Source: Meconema thalassinum (lineage: Eukaryota; Arthropoda; Insecta; Orthoptera; Tettigoniidae). From it: DNA of 64,000 nucleotides. Shown here piece by piece: positions 46,111 to 56,259 of this stretch. The stretch spans positions 233,258,797 to 233,322,796 of the forward strand of contig OX336396.1 in NCBI GenBank assembly GCA_946902985.2. The letters are read 5' to 3'. Each line of letters starts with the position of its first letter. Position 1 is the stretch's first letter. The notes beneath the pieces are model-generated. The model saw only the letters and a list, made by a program, of their open reading frames with translations, was not told the DNA's origin and ran no database searches. Position numbers and translations under genes: made by a program.

Positions 46111-46850
46111 AAGTTGTGAGCCTTTGTGGATTTGACGTCATGACCTTAGACCTTAGTGGAAAGAGAGTCAGGTTGTCATTTACTAGAATGCTTGTCTCTA
46201 AACCTCAGCTTGCTATCGATGTTACATTTCCTTTGATAGTTGATCGTTTTACTGGCATATTCCATTATTCTCTCTCCCCGTTAGTAATAAAACTTTCTGC
46301 CAATCAAAGTCTTGAAAATTCCCTGGGTTGATATCACGTACTCGTGTTTCCTTCCATACTCTGCGGTGTATTACTGTTTGTTTGACGTTCATGCATGAAC
46401 GATATGAAAGAATTACGGAATATGGGGATATGTAGCCCGGGGCTTTATAGCTGAGTAGTAATCAATAGAACGAGGAGTAAAAAGAATAACTTCCGTTTCA
46501 GATACAGTTATTCAAGTGCTGACCTGGGGATGGCAATATACTGTTTGTGGAAGGAGGGCGTGGTGTTGTCCTCTTTACGAGGATGCCTGTGGTGAAAAAG
46601 AGGGATACGGATTTTGGGGTAAAAACCTGTTTTTTGTCTTTTTTTGGTAATATTTTGGGAAGGGGAGGTCGGATGTAGATCTGTGACCTATCGTTGTTTT
46701 CAGTGTGTTGTCCTGTTTTTTATGTGGTAGGAAGAGGGGCAGAATTTTGTAAAATGTGGGAAACAGAATGGTTTCATGTGGTAAAAATGAGTTTTTGGAG
46801 TTTTTGATGTTTGAAGTCGTATGATGAAAGGAGATTTGAGGTGGTGGGTG
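46111..46850. other. No recognisable gene
   Basis: Overlapping minus-strand frames of 121 and 102 codons at 46575-47008 cover part of it. Their residue content is low-complexity and they run into a SINE, so they are not annotated. Confidence 0.5.
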
Positions 46851-46889
46851 AATGAGTGTATGTGATAACCTGCGCCATGCTGATGGCTG

Positions 46890-47010
46890 TAGAGGCTTAA
46901 CCTTTGGCCTGGCGTAGAAGTGGTGGACCACGGAAAACAACGTTTAGGATGGTTGAGGTAGGAATCGAATCTGAGGTCTTTGTGGTGACACTCAAGCCTG
47001 CTAGCCACTA
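46890..47010 (-). repeat. SINE head fragment, minus strand
   Basis: GGTTGAGGTAGGAATCGAAT and the reverse of a GTGTAGTGGCTAGC head. Confidence 0.6.
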
Positions 47011-47039
47011 CACCACGAGTACGGAGAACCTGTGTTTTT

Positions 47040-47365
47040 AAAACTCAGCACAATGTTTCTAGGTTGATATCGTGTCTTGTGTGAGTTATCAAGTAGGAAC
47101 ACCAAGATAGGCTCATCAGTGGGCTCTTGATGTCCATGCCCGGACCCCTACAGGAGTAGTGAACTGCGTGCTACCTCCGTTCTTATAAAGCTCACCTGCC
47201 CATCGTTACTGCAAGAGCTAAAAGCTCAAGTAGCCTTTCATCTCCTCATAAAGGCTTCCAAAAAGATAGTAGTTAGGGCACGGAAACCAAGAGCCCGCTG
47301 ATGAGCCTATCTTGGTGTTCCTAGGCATAACCCCACACTAGACACGGCTTAAACCTAGAAACATT
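47040..47365. repeat. Diverged copy of the 25682-26615 palindromic repeat
   Basis: Carries the same landmarks: AACTCAGC...TTTCTAGGTT, GGCTCATCAG.GGGCTCTTG, the reverse of GGCTTCCAAAAAGAT, and GAGCCCGCTGATGAGCC. One full and one partial unit face each other. Confidence 0.7.
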
Positions 47366-47379
47366 AATAATAATAACCC

Positions 47380-47680
47380 CGGGCACTACAGCCCGTAAAG
47401 GGCCTAGGCCTACCAATCGACCGCTGCCCGGCCATTTGGCGTGCAGATATTGGGGTGACGCGTGATCAGCGCATCGGGTCCCTTCGGTCGTTATTCTTGG
47501 TTTTCGTGATCGGGATGCAGCCTCACTGTCAGACAGCTACTCAATTGTCCTCACGAGGCTAAGTGCACCCCGTTTCAGCCCTCACGTCAGATTCTAAAAT
47601 CCCTGACGGAGCCGGGAATCAAACTCGGGGCCTCCGGGTGAGAGGCAGGCGGGCTACCCCAACACTACGGGGCCGGCAAT
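47380..47680 (-). repeat. tRNA-headed SINE, minus strand
   Basis: In reverse it begins GCCGGCCCCGTAGTGTTGGG (box A region) with GAGTTTGATTCCCGGC (box B), then the shared body. Related to 34980-35330. Confidence 0.75.
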
Positions 47681-48092
47681 ACTTTTCATGTAAAGGTATA
47701 TACATACTTTTTACTGGACAGAATTTGTGTTGATCGACTGCAAAGCTTTATATGAAAGAACTAGCCCTCACTGAAAATAATGGCTGCTATCACTTCAATA
47801 ATACACAAAATATTCTAAAAGGGAATAATAAAATGAAAAGCAGAAAGTAGTAAGATCCAGCGACGAACGTGGAGTCGTCAACAAGATGAAGACGTTGTAA
47901 TCATTGAACGATCAACAACTACAAATGAAATTACTTCAAAGAAACGCAAACCTCGTCAACAGAAGACGAAGACAGACGTTTCTCGTTTGGTTTCGTTCGA
48001 ACAATACATGAACACCAAGCGTTAGACCTCATCCTTAGTCGTATGTAGTTCACTAATTCTATCACTATGAAGCGCTAGTGTTGACCCCAGGT

Positions 48093-48769
48093 GTTGTTTG
48101 AGTCTTCAGTCTTTTGACTGGTTTGATGCAGCACTCCATGCCTCCCTGTCCTGAGCTAATCGTTTCATCTCCACATATCTACCACACCCTACATCCATGG
48201 CAATCGGTTTAACCTTGGTCTACCCCTACAGTTCTTGTCCTCAACCCTTCCTTCCATAATTAAGCTTGCTATTCCTGGGTGTCATAGTATGTGTCCAACT
48301 AACCTATCTCTTCTCTTCATTATCAGTCGCCAGAAACATCTCTCCTCTCCCACTCGTCTTAATACCTCTTCGTTTGTAACCCTATCTACCCATCTGATCT
48401 TCATCATTCTCCTGTAACATCACATTTCAAATGCATCAATTCTCTTCTTTTCTGCTACTCCAATAGTCCATGTTTCACTTCCATAGAGCGCCACGCTCCA
48501 GACAAAGGCTTTCAAAAATGACTTCCTAATACCTAAATCTATATTCGATGTCAACAGATTCCTTTTATGTGGAAATGCTTTCCTTCCCTGAGCCAACCTA
48601 CGTTTTATATCCTCTTTGCTTCGTCCATCACTAGTTATTTTGCTTCCTAAGTAACAGAAATCTTCCTTCGGCTTTTCACCTGCCAATTTGATGTCCATAG
48701 AGGTTTCTGATTTATTTCGGCTGCATTCCAGTATTTTTGTTTTATATGTATTAATTTTCATCATGTACT
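48093..48769 (-). mobile_element. 5'-truncated LINE fragment
   Basis: Flanked by CCAGGT at 48087-48092 and 48770-48775. Contains the 3' UTR (48093-48419) and the end of the protein. The duplication is only 6 bp and its first bases could also belong to the LINE itself. Confidence 0.75.
48420..48769 (-). pseudogene. RTE-like LINE protein, C-terminal fragment
   Basis: Readable as YLGSKITSDGRSKEDIKRR, KRNLLTSNIDLGIRKSF and VALYGSETWTIG, the conserved region after the RT palm in a common insect LINE family. Truncated at the 5' side and stopped at AFEM. No catalytic residues remain. Confidence 0.8.
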
Positions 48770-49015
48770 CCAGGTAGTGTAAAATAAAAATCGAACTATC
48801 TACTTCAGTTTTGACTGACAATTCATGGACACCAAGGGTTAGGCCACATCCTTTGTCGTATGTAGTTCACTAAATCTATTACTAGGAAGCACTGGTGTTG
48901 ACCCCAAGTAGTGTAAAATCATAATCGAAATATCTACTTCAGTTGTGACTGACAAGTCATGGACACCTAGCGTTAGACCACATCCTTTGTCGTATGTAGT
49001 TCATTAAATCGACGT

Positions 49016-49911
49016 AAACGTTCTTTTTTTTCATTTTTCCAAATCATGAAATCTTAATTCCCAAGTCATGTTTTCAACATTAAGTTGCTTGCCATGGTGA
49101 GTGAGTCGTTTTCTTGTCGGACTACCAACCCCAAGCATGCAGGTTCGCCCTTGGCCGTGGTAAGTGATTTTTAAAATTCGACAAAAACCACGATATGCAT
49201 GCCCTACGTTGTTGGCATGTTAATGAACCCATTTGAATTCAGTGGGTCGTGTTCGTAAAGGCAATATTAATCTCGTAATGTTCCGCCACCCAAAAAGTTC
49301 CTCCTTTCTCTACTAGAAAGCGCTAGAGTGTCAAAGAGCTTAGATATCTAACCTCCTTGACATTCATAGCGCTCCAAGGAGCATGAAATTCGACATGCAA
49401 GCTGCCCTCTGTGCGTGAATTAACAAAGCTTACACCCGGTGCCTGAGTCCATACGATATTATTATTATTAACATTAATTTCCTAGCCTGACGAGCTAGAA
49501 ATGTGTGTTGTTGTTTTTTTCCATTAGGCTGCGTGTACCACGTTCCAGCCCTTGGTAGAGTAGGGAATCGATCTGTGACCTCCACGGTGGCAGCCAAGAA
49601 TGCCAAGAGGTGGACAGATGAGTAAGAATGTGGACGGTGAAAGTGGTGCATTGTTATTAGCTATCTCCTCCCAGCGCTCCTTATTATCGCGTGCTCCGCG
49701 CCATGACGTCACCACTACTGTGTGAAAGGAATGTGCAGGCGAAGGTGAAGGTGCTACTCTTTTCACTTGCTCGGTGCTCGAGAACCACGCAATTACCCGG
49801 GCAATTGACTAGACCAGGCTTCTCAAACCCCTGGAGGATATGTAGCCCGGTCGATCACTAATGTAGCGAGGGTAACTTCTATTCCTGCTCTTGGATGTTT
49901 TTTTCATAATA
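49016..49911. other. No intact gene
   Basis: A SINE-like body may lie around 49140-49420, and a minus-strand head with GGGAATCGATCTGTGACC at 49562-49579. Nothing coding. Confidence 0.4.
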
Positions 49912-50582
49912 CAGGGGAATTTGGATAATTCGAACCTCTAGGGACCAGTAAAAAAATTCGAAATATCCAAAAATTCGAATTAAGAAAGTTCTTTGAAAAG
50001 GGTAGAGAAAATTTTCAAATGTTAAGTTTTCATCCAAGAACTTTTATAAAACATAATATTCTATAGGTTTTTAATGAGTAAAGTGTGTATATCAAGTTTA
50101 CATAGTGGTTTACGTTCAACAAAGCAGATTAACAACAGACTGTAAAATGACAGTATCGTGAATAACCTCAAAAGTTTCAAATGTTAAAATAAAACTAAAA
50201 TGTACTCTTCAACTATTTAACGACAGTAGTAATCCAGCAATCTAGTTAAGTCTTAGAGAAATCTACGGTTTTTCAAGAAAGTTTGAGATTTTTACCTATT
50301 TCCTACAATTAAGTCTCTCGGCCATCAAAACAGAATCTAACAAATTTAAGGAACGGAAAACAGAATACAATGATACAACGTCATTTTTCGGGAATTCCTG
50401 ACCCAACTGTTTTGCTTCCGATCGGCTTTTTACCCGTAAAAACTTCGAATTATCCAAAATATAATTCGAATTAACCACGACTTTTTAGCATTGATTGTAT
50501 ATAAAATGCTAGGGACCAAGAGAAAAATTCGAATTAAAGAAGATTTCGAATTATAGAAGTTTGAATTAGTCACGTTCCACTG
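49912..50582. mobile_element. Tigger/pogo-like MITE
   Basis: Ends CAGGGGAAT... and ...GTTCCACTG are inverted and flanked by TA at 49910-49911 and 50583-50584. The inside is rich in AATTCGAATT-type words near both ends (…ATAATTCGAAC and GAATTATAGAAG…). No transposase, though about 671 bp long. Confidence 0.75.
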
Positions 50583-50584
50583 TA

Positions 50585-51058
50585 GAAGCTTGCAACATCG
50601 TAGTCATTAGCTCCGTGTAGTTTGATGTGTGTAGAATCTGTCTCTCAGAATTTTTCAATATCATACAGGTTAAAATTGTGTGTCTGTTAATTCATTACTA
50701 GCAACCCGCCCCGGTTTCACCCAGTGTAAGCTTAAAAGGCGCACCGACGGCAGGTCCGAGATCCCATTCAGTAAAGCCGAGGTGAACAGCGAAACTCCAA
50801 ACACATATAATTTTTTCTGAAGTCTTAACATGACACGACTTGACAGTTTGATGCTGGCCGACGCTGGGGTGAGACGCTCCCTCGCTAGGTCGTAAACTCA
50901 CTCCGAAGCTGGTAATTTAAATTTCCACTGAATGGAGATTGTTGGAGAAGATGAACAAGTATAAACACTTATAGTGGGCGATGTATTAAAGATAGAGAGT
51001 CAGGAACTTTTTTGTAGAACTTTTCATGCTGAATAATTCTTTCACTCATAGTACATAT
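50585..51058. other. No recognisable gene
   Basis: Flanking DNA before the LTR. A 67-codon minus-strand frame is unsupported. Confidence 0.5.
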
Positions 51059-51705
51059 TGTTACGGCTGTGAGTTTGTGTCATCGCTCGCCGCATGAGTC
51101 AAAACTGCCCCAGGGCTGGACTGCTCTCCCTCGGTGTATTGCATGCGCGTTACGCAACGGACTGCGAAGTGAAAGGGATAGTCCAGAACATTCGTGACTG
51201 GACCAGCGCTGGAAACCTCGAGAAGCCGTGGACTCTGGATGGATCTAGACGCATTTATTGAGTCACCGGCCGGCTATATAAGAGTGACCCGTGAAGCAGT
51301 TGTTGTTGTTGTGTTTTACGAGCTAGTGCGAGCGATTATCTTGTGCGACAGAAGTGTGGTGACGAAGTGCTGTGCGAGTTACGAAATCCTGTGACATTGT
51401 TTCTCCCAGCTTGTGAACAGCGTACATCAAGTGCTCGTAAGTAACTGTATTTGTTGTACCTGAGGAAGAGGGGCAGGTAGCTTCTGCCAAGGCCACCGGA
51501 CTCATTAGGACGGATTAACTTCTGTGGTCTGTGGCAAGTGAAAGGGGCCAAGAGCGCATAAGGAAGAGACTTGAGGAAACTGGAGAAGGCTCCTAATTGC
51601 TTGTATTTGCTGATTAGTGTAATTTTCTGGCCACAATAAAGTTAATTATTTCTTTAAGCAGTAATTGGTGTTGTGCTTTGTACCCCCACCGTAATCCAGT
51701 TAACA
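51059..51705 (+). mobile_element. Long terminal repeat of an LTR retrotransposon
   Basis: Begins TGTTACGG and ends CAGTTAACA (TGTTA...TAACA). It has a TATATAAG at 51275-51282 and an AATAAA at 51635-51640 followed by a GT-rich stretch, the order of a retroviral-type promoter and polyadenylation site. The flanking bases (ATATT-side and AAAGT) do not form an obvious target duplication, so it may be a 5' LTR whose internal region was cut by Polinton B only 21 bp further on. Confidence 0.65.
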
Positions 51706-51726
51706 AAAGTGCCACGAGGGGGTGGC

Positions 51727-52699
51727 AGTAGTGGTTTTGTGGGGGTTCAAAACCCTCCACCTCCACACCCTCCACACAAGATGGCGGCGGTGCGATATCT
51801 CTCGAACTTATGGTTGGATTTTAACAAATGAGGTGTCATTGAACTCGGGCTAACACCCCCTTTCCAATGGACAACATATTTCAACCCCAAAATAAAACCT
51901 ACCCCTACTAGGGGGTGAAATTGTATTTTTTTTTGAGAATCTCTCTTTCCAATTGCAACATGTGAGAGTTTGAATGCTAATATGGAATGAAAAGTTGTTC
52001 TACACAAGAGACATGTGTGCGGTGGAAAGCCACTATGAATTAGCATGCCCACTCATGGCTTTTGAAGAGGGTGGGGGAGCGGTTCCTTGTTGACGAGTCC
52101 CTGTGGACGGGTCATTGTTGACGAGTCCTTGTTGACGGGTCCTTGTTGACGAGTCCTTGTGGACAAGTCCTTGTGGATGAGTCCTTATCCCTTTGGACTG
52201 ATCCCTTTGGACGGGTCCCTTTGGCCTGGTTCCTACGGACTAGCCCATGAATTTATTTAAATTATGTTAAAGGGCCTAACTACATTTGTGTGTGTGTGTG
52301 TTGAATTGACGTTGTTCACTACTACTATAATGGGATAACGATATGAAAGGAAAGTGACGAAATACATGTGAACACGTGTGAAATGACCTTATTACCGTCC
52401 TCCTTGTGAAACAAGTCACATCCTGTTTTTGCTTCATACGTGAGAAAATGCAAGTTCATGTGTAATATGATCTAACACACAGGTGTTCACCTGTACACGT
52501 GCACGATAAGAGCTAACAAGTCACAACCTGTTTTGACAGTGGTGAGAGGTGAAGGGGGGAGAGTTAGTGTAAGAGAGAACACAGGTGAAGAGAGAAAGAA
52601 ATATGTATTTGCTCATAATACATGTATAGCTGAGGACTGTACATAGGACTGTAGGTTAAGTACAACATGAGTAAATAAATAAATACAAGACACACAGGT
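51727..52699. repeat. Left terminal repeat region of Polinton B
   Basis: Matches 14011-15194 in reverse. Contains the motif AAGATGGCGGCGGTGCGA near 51778, a poly-T run at 51930, the minisatellite 52084-52245, and a stretch with GT repeats near 52290. The integrase gene ends at 52700. Confidence 0.75.
52084..52245. repeat. 14-bp minisatellite in Polinton B terminal repeat (~12 units)
   Basis: Units such as GAGTCCTTGTTGAC. It has half as many as copy A and lacks the TTAGG run found there. Confidence 0.88.
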
Positions 52700-53645
52700 T
52701 CACACAAAATGTAATTTATTAATCCAAGAATTAAAGGCTGAGCTAAATCCCAACCATTTTACATATAGTTTATTTCCTTTTTGTTTCAACACTTTTTCCA
52801 CAAGGTAATGTTTAGGAAACGCTGTCTTTTGAAGTTCTTGAAGATAAAACCTGCCTTTTATGGGTTGATGGTTGAGGTCCTCGAGTAAATAGGTGACTGG
52901 ACTGTTCAGGTTGACTTGACGAATTCGAAATAGTTCTGTCCCCCAATTTGATGTGTAGCCCTTGTCGAAGGCGGACTTGAATTTGCTCACACGAACATGG
53001 TCCCCAATGTTAAGGCGATGACGTTTAGGGTCTGCTGTTTTATGGGGTTAAACAGTTTATCCAGTTGTGGAATATTTTTAGTTACAAGTCGTGGCTTGGT
53101 CCCAATGGTTCTGTGTTTGGTGTCGTTGTAACGTGACACTAACTCAGGTAATAAGTCCAACCAGCGATAAGTGCCCTGAGCGGTAAACGCTTTCCACATA
53201 TGGGTTTTCAATGTTCGGTTGAACCGCTCGACCACGCTGGCTTTGAGATTGCTGTACGTGGTGTAATGGTGAATATCCTTAGATTTGAGAAAACTGGAGA
53301 ATTCCTTGTTGAAAAATTCTTTTCCCTGATCGGTTTGTAGCAGCTGAGGTTGACGTTTAGATTGTTGAATAATATGTTGAAAGGCTTTGGTGACTAGTGG
53401 ACTAGACTTGCGATGCACAGGTTCAACAAACGCCATTTTGGAATAAACATCAATGACCGTCAACATATAGCGTACACATCGTTAACGTTAGCATAGGGAA
53501 TCATTTCAACCAAGTCTGCTTGCCAAAGTTCATCCTCACCTTGTGAAATCACCTTGAGTCGCTGATAGTGACGTCTAGCTGGACGATGCAACTCGTGAGC
53601 AATACCCATTTTAATGGGTGAGGGCTTAAACAATGATTTTGGCAT
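52700..53645 (-). pseudogene. Polinton B integrase, two single-base deletions
   Basis: Same gene as 13063-14010. One G is missing at about 53480 (before the MLTVIDVYSK segment) and one A at about 53035-53041 (before the SKFKSAFDK segment), so the product is cut after the first 55 residues or so. The core keeps WQADLVEM, LQTDQGKEFF and VVERFNRT, and the chromodomain is readable at 52700-52830. Start at the ATG at 53645, overlapping the next gene's end. Confidence 0.88.
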
Positions 53646-54648
53646 TTCGAAGTTCTTCCTCAATTTCTTGAATTTCCCAATCGTGACCAGTATGGCCGGC
53701 TTGACGTGAAGCATGCAACAGCTGTAGTCGCTGGACGAGTTTATTTGGATTGTGCCAGTAGGTAACATCCACACGGGGTTTTAATGGTTTAAATGTCACC
53801 CCTGAAGCGGACACTTTACGACGACCACTTTGACTAGTGGGGAACATTTTTGCAATGATGGTTTTATATTTTTGGGATATATTAGCATTCACTTGTTGAG
53901 TGGGATCATACTGTCTTTTGTGAGCATGGGTATCCAATAAAATGGATTTATATTTACCAAGGTCCTCTGGCGTATAATCTTGTGATGAGGGAGTCCGAGA
54001 GAATAGTAGCTTTAACAGTCCTGGTGTTAATTTATAGTTGATCTTTTTAATGACAGCTTCAGTACGACTAAATTTAATCGATGAATCACCAAATTTAAAA
54101 CTATCATCCTCATAGCGAACGCCATATGTGGTATCTGTGTTTCCAACAAATAGATTGGTGAAATAGGGTTCCAGTGTTGATCCATAATATTTTATTAAAA
54201 TGTTTTTCAGTTGAGCTTTATGTTGAGGAGTGGCCAAGAGTTGTGAAAATGGAGACGATCTGGAAGGGCAAGGGGTTTCGACCATGGCCAAGGATTTCCT
54301 TTTTCTTAAAAACTCTGCAAGGGGTGATGCCTTTTTTTGAGGCGTAAACACTTGTTCCTCATTATCCTCAACTTCGCTAACACTAGTTAAATCTTCCTGT
54401 TCCTCTTCATCTTCCTCTTTCTCTTCCTCAGAGTCCTCGTGGTGCGTCTGACTGGCTTGTGAAACGGTAGGTAGCGTTTCAGATGGCTTGATAGAGGGTT
54501 TCAACATAGCTTTTAGCGGAGGTGCTAAATGTTGTTGAATAAACAAAGCATGATCCGCACGCGATCGTTTCAATTGACGAAACTTTTGGCGAATAGTATT
54601 TTTTGCTCTAATAATATGCTTTTTCAATTGACTCTCTGCTAACGCCAT
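53626..54648 (-). CDS. Polinton B conserved protein, function unknown
   Basis: Intact 340-residue version of the gene broken in copy A. Residues 1-45: basic, helix-forming. 60-90: very acidic (runs of Glu and Asp). 110-130: second basic stretch. From about 140 to the end: a conserved domain with LEPYFTNLFVGNTDTTYGVRY, LLKLLFSRTPSS, KYKSIL and VDVTYWHNPNKLVQRLQLL. Related proteins accompany integrase and ATPase genes in arthropod Polinton-like elements. I do not know its role; DNA binding is plausible from the charge pattern. A TATTTAAG (54690-54697), overlapping the ATPase stop codon, lies about 42-49 bp before its ATG. Confidence 0.8.
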   Translation of the reverse strand: MALAESQLKKHIIRAKNTIRQKFRQLKRSRADHALFIQQHLAPPLKAMLKPSIKPSETLPTVSQASQTHHEDSEEEKEEDEEEQEDLTSVSEVEDNEEQVFTPQKKASPLAEFLRKRKSLAMVETPCPSRSSPFSQLLATPQHKAQLKNILIKYYGSTLEPYFTNLFVGNTDTTYGVRYEDDSFKFGDSSIKFSRTEAVIKKINYKLTPGLLKLLFSRTPSSQDYTPEDLGKYKSILLDTHAHKRQYDPTQQVNANISQKYKTIIAKMFPTSQSGRRKVSASGVTFKPLKPRVDVTYWHNPNKLVQRLQLLHASRQAGHTGHDWEIQEIEEELRNAKIIV

Positions 54649-54689
54649 GATGTCGCGACAAATGACTTGAGAGGGAATGATACAGTGCC

Positions 54690-55388
54690 TTAAATAGCAA
54701 TAAAATGATCAAACCCTAAGCGATACCGCCCTTGGTTGAGTTCACTTTGTTTGTCAATCACTAAACAGGCATGACGTTGTGTGTTCCAGCACTTGCCACA
54801 CAATTCTGTAAACATTTGAAAGGTCATATCCGGATTCACATGTTCATTATAAATGTAACGACTGTTCCTCTCGTCCTGGCGAAATAAAACAATGACATTG
54901 GCATTGTCACGAATCAACTGTTTGGACATTTTAGAATACGTTTGTCCAAGATAGAAGCAATCGATATGTTTGTGTCGACCCATGCTGAAATAGCTTTGAA
55001 TGATACCTTGTCGTTCAGTGGATACATCATCGAAAATCATGAGTGAATCAGGCTTTACCTCATCCGGTGAAATAACATTTTCTTGCGTGGAAAATGTAAA
55101 ATACCCCATATTCTCATTTTTTAATCCAGACATGACTTGATCCAGAAACAAGTAGAGGGGTTGGTAGAGAGATTTTGCGAAAATATAAATATTTTGAAAA
55201 CACAGACCATTGGGCGCTGTAATAAGTGACAGCAAAAGATTGGTCTTTCCACAGCCGGAAGGTCCCACAATGATGCAGCGAATGGAAGATGGAAACAGTG
55301 AACCATGGCGTTGTTCACGTGATGTGGGGCAGAGATGGGAAACCATGTCCCTCACAGGGAATGACTCTTGCTGCTTAATTAGCTTCAT
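54690..55388 (-). CDS. Polinton B DNA-packaging ATPase (A32/FtsK-HerA type)
   Basis: 232 residues. Walker A GPSGCGKT at 42-49, Walker B SLMIFDDVS at about 113-121, then FYLGQTYSKM and VIVLFRQDERN. This is the complete version of the gene damaged in copy A. The family translocates genomes into capsids. It is transcribed away from the fibre-like gene, with a shared TATATA 35 bp before its ATG. Confidence 0.93.
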   Translation of the reverse strand: MKLIKQQESFPVRDMVSHLCPTSREQRHGSLFPSSIRCIIVGPSGCGKTNLLLSLITAPNGLCFQNIYIFAKSLYQPLYLFLDQVMSGLKNENMGYFTFSTQENVISPDEVKPDSLMIFDDVSTERQGIIQSYFSMGRHKHIDCFYLGQTYSKMSKQLIRDNANVIVLFRQDERNSRYIYNEHVNPDMTFQMFTELCGKCWNTQRHACLVIDKQSELNQGRYRLGFDHFIAI

Positions 55389-55474
55389 TTCAACTAAGGC
55401 TTAGAGAGGCTAGCAGGCTGTCTATATACATCGCACCGAGCCTCGTCATAGAAACAGTAGACTCGTATTACAGG
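55389..55474. promoter_or_regulatory. Bidirectional promoter between ATPase and fibre-like genes
   Basis: 86-bp gap between divergent start codons with a palindromic TATATA at 55423-55428, 35 bp from the ATPase ATG and 47 bp from the fibre ATG. The same gap and box occur in copy A (11246-11331, TATATA 11292-11297). Confidence 0.6.
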
Positions 55475-56200
55475 TTGACGATGGATGTCTTTGGACGTGC
55501 GTTGATGGTCAAAGCTAGGTCTGTTCCCATACATGATCCTAAACAAGAAACAGATCCTGCTAATAAACACTATGTGGATAGGTCAGTAGTGCCACGCACA
55601 AAACAAGGAGATTATGACTTTAAAGGAAAGCGGTTAACTCATGTAAAACATCCTCAAGTGTCTACAGACGTTACTACAAAAAAGTATGTGGATAACAAGG
55701 TGTATGAGTTTTATGATAAAGTGCCTCAGCTTACGGTGGATGGCTATAGCGCTAATCATCACCGCATTATTCACGTGGAAGACCCACAAGAAGATAATGA
55801 TGTCTGTACCAAGCGATACGTGACCTATGAAATGAAAAGGCTTTATAAATTTATCCCATCTGTATTTTTAGTGCATCTGACAAATGTAAAACCTGTGAAT
55901 GAGAGAAACCATATACCGCTAGTTCATGACCAGCACTTGACCTATGTGCTTGCTTCGGGTTTAAGCCACTATCGACTACACTATAATGGAACCATTCACA
56001 TCAAATATGCCATACCTGATGAGAACCATTTACAAATAGAGATAAATTGTCATAGGATGTTGGTTCATAACCATGAAATGGTCAATGCAGGAGACGAATT
56101 ATCCTTTCATCTCATGTTGACATGGAATGAAAAGCAAGCTGGAAAAACCATAAACGATTTCCCACTTTATGTAGAATTGGAATATACAGCCATGAAATAA
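55475..56200 (+). CDS. Polinton B fibre-like protein
   Basis: 241 residues. Three phage tail-fibre type repeats (each an Asp-containing lead, then (N/T)K.YVD): about 21-37 with DPANKHYVDRSV, 61-77 with TTKKYVDNKV and 103-119 with CTKRYVTYEM. The rest (120-241) has no family I know and alternates polar and hydrophobic residues as in beta sheets, ending LYVELEYTAMK. Such repeats occur in trimeric fibres of phages and some large eukaryotic viruses. A receptor-binding spike is the natural inference, not proven. No signal peptide. Confidence 0.75.
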   Translation: MTMDVFGRALMVKARSVPIHDPKQETDPANKHYVDRSVVPRTKQGDYDFKGKRLTHVKHPQVSTDVTTKKYVDNKVYEFYDKVPQLTVDGYSANHHRIIHVEDPQEDNDVCTKRYVTYEMKRLYKFIPSVFLVHLTNVKPVNERNHIPLVHDQHLTYVLASGLSHYRLHYNGTIHIKYAIPDENHLQIEINCHRMLVHNHEMVNAGDELSFHLMLTWNEKQAGKTINDFPLYVELEYTAMK

Positions 56201-56259
56201 CAATCTGACGTTAGTTGTGACTTAAACTCTCTTGTGTAAGGTTGTTGGTCATCATCATC

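Larger units (their letters stand above)
48007..49015. repeat. 134-bp tandem repeat (three units), interrupted by a LINE fragment
   Basis: Unit landmarks CATG(A/G)ACACC at 48007, 48824 and 48958. The second and third are 134 bp apart; the first and second are also 134 bp apart once the 683-bp insert is removed. Each unit ends ...GTGTTGACCCCA.G. An earlier partial unit may precede 48007. Confidence 0.85.

Noticed and set aside
46575..47008. Overlapping 121- and 102-codon minus-strand frames
   Set aside because: Low-complexity composition, mutual overlap and SINE sequence at the start. No domain.
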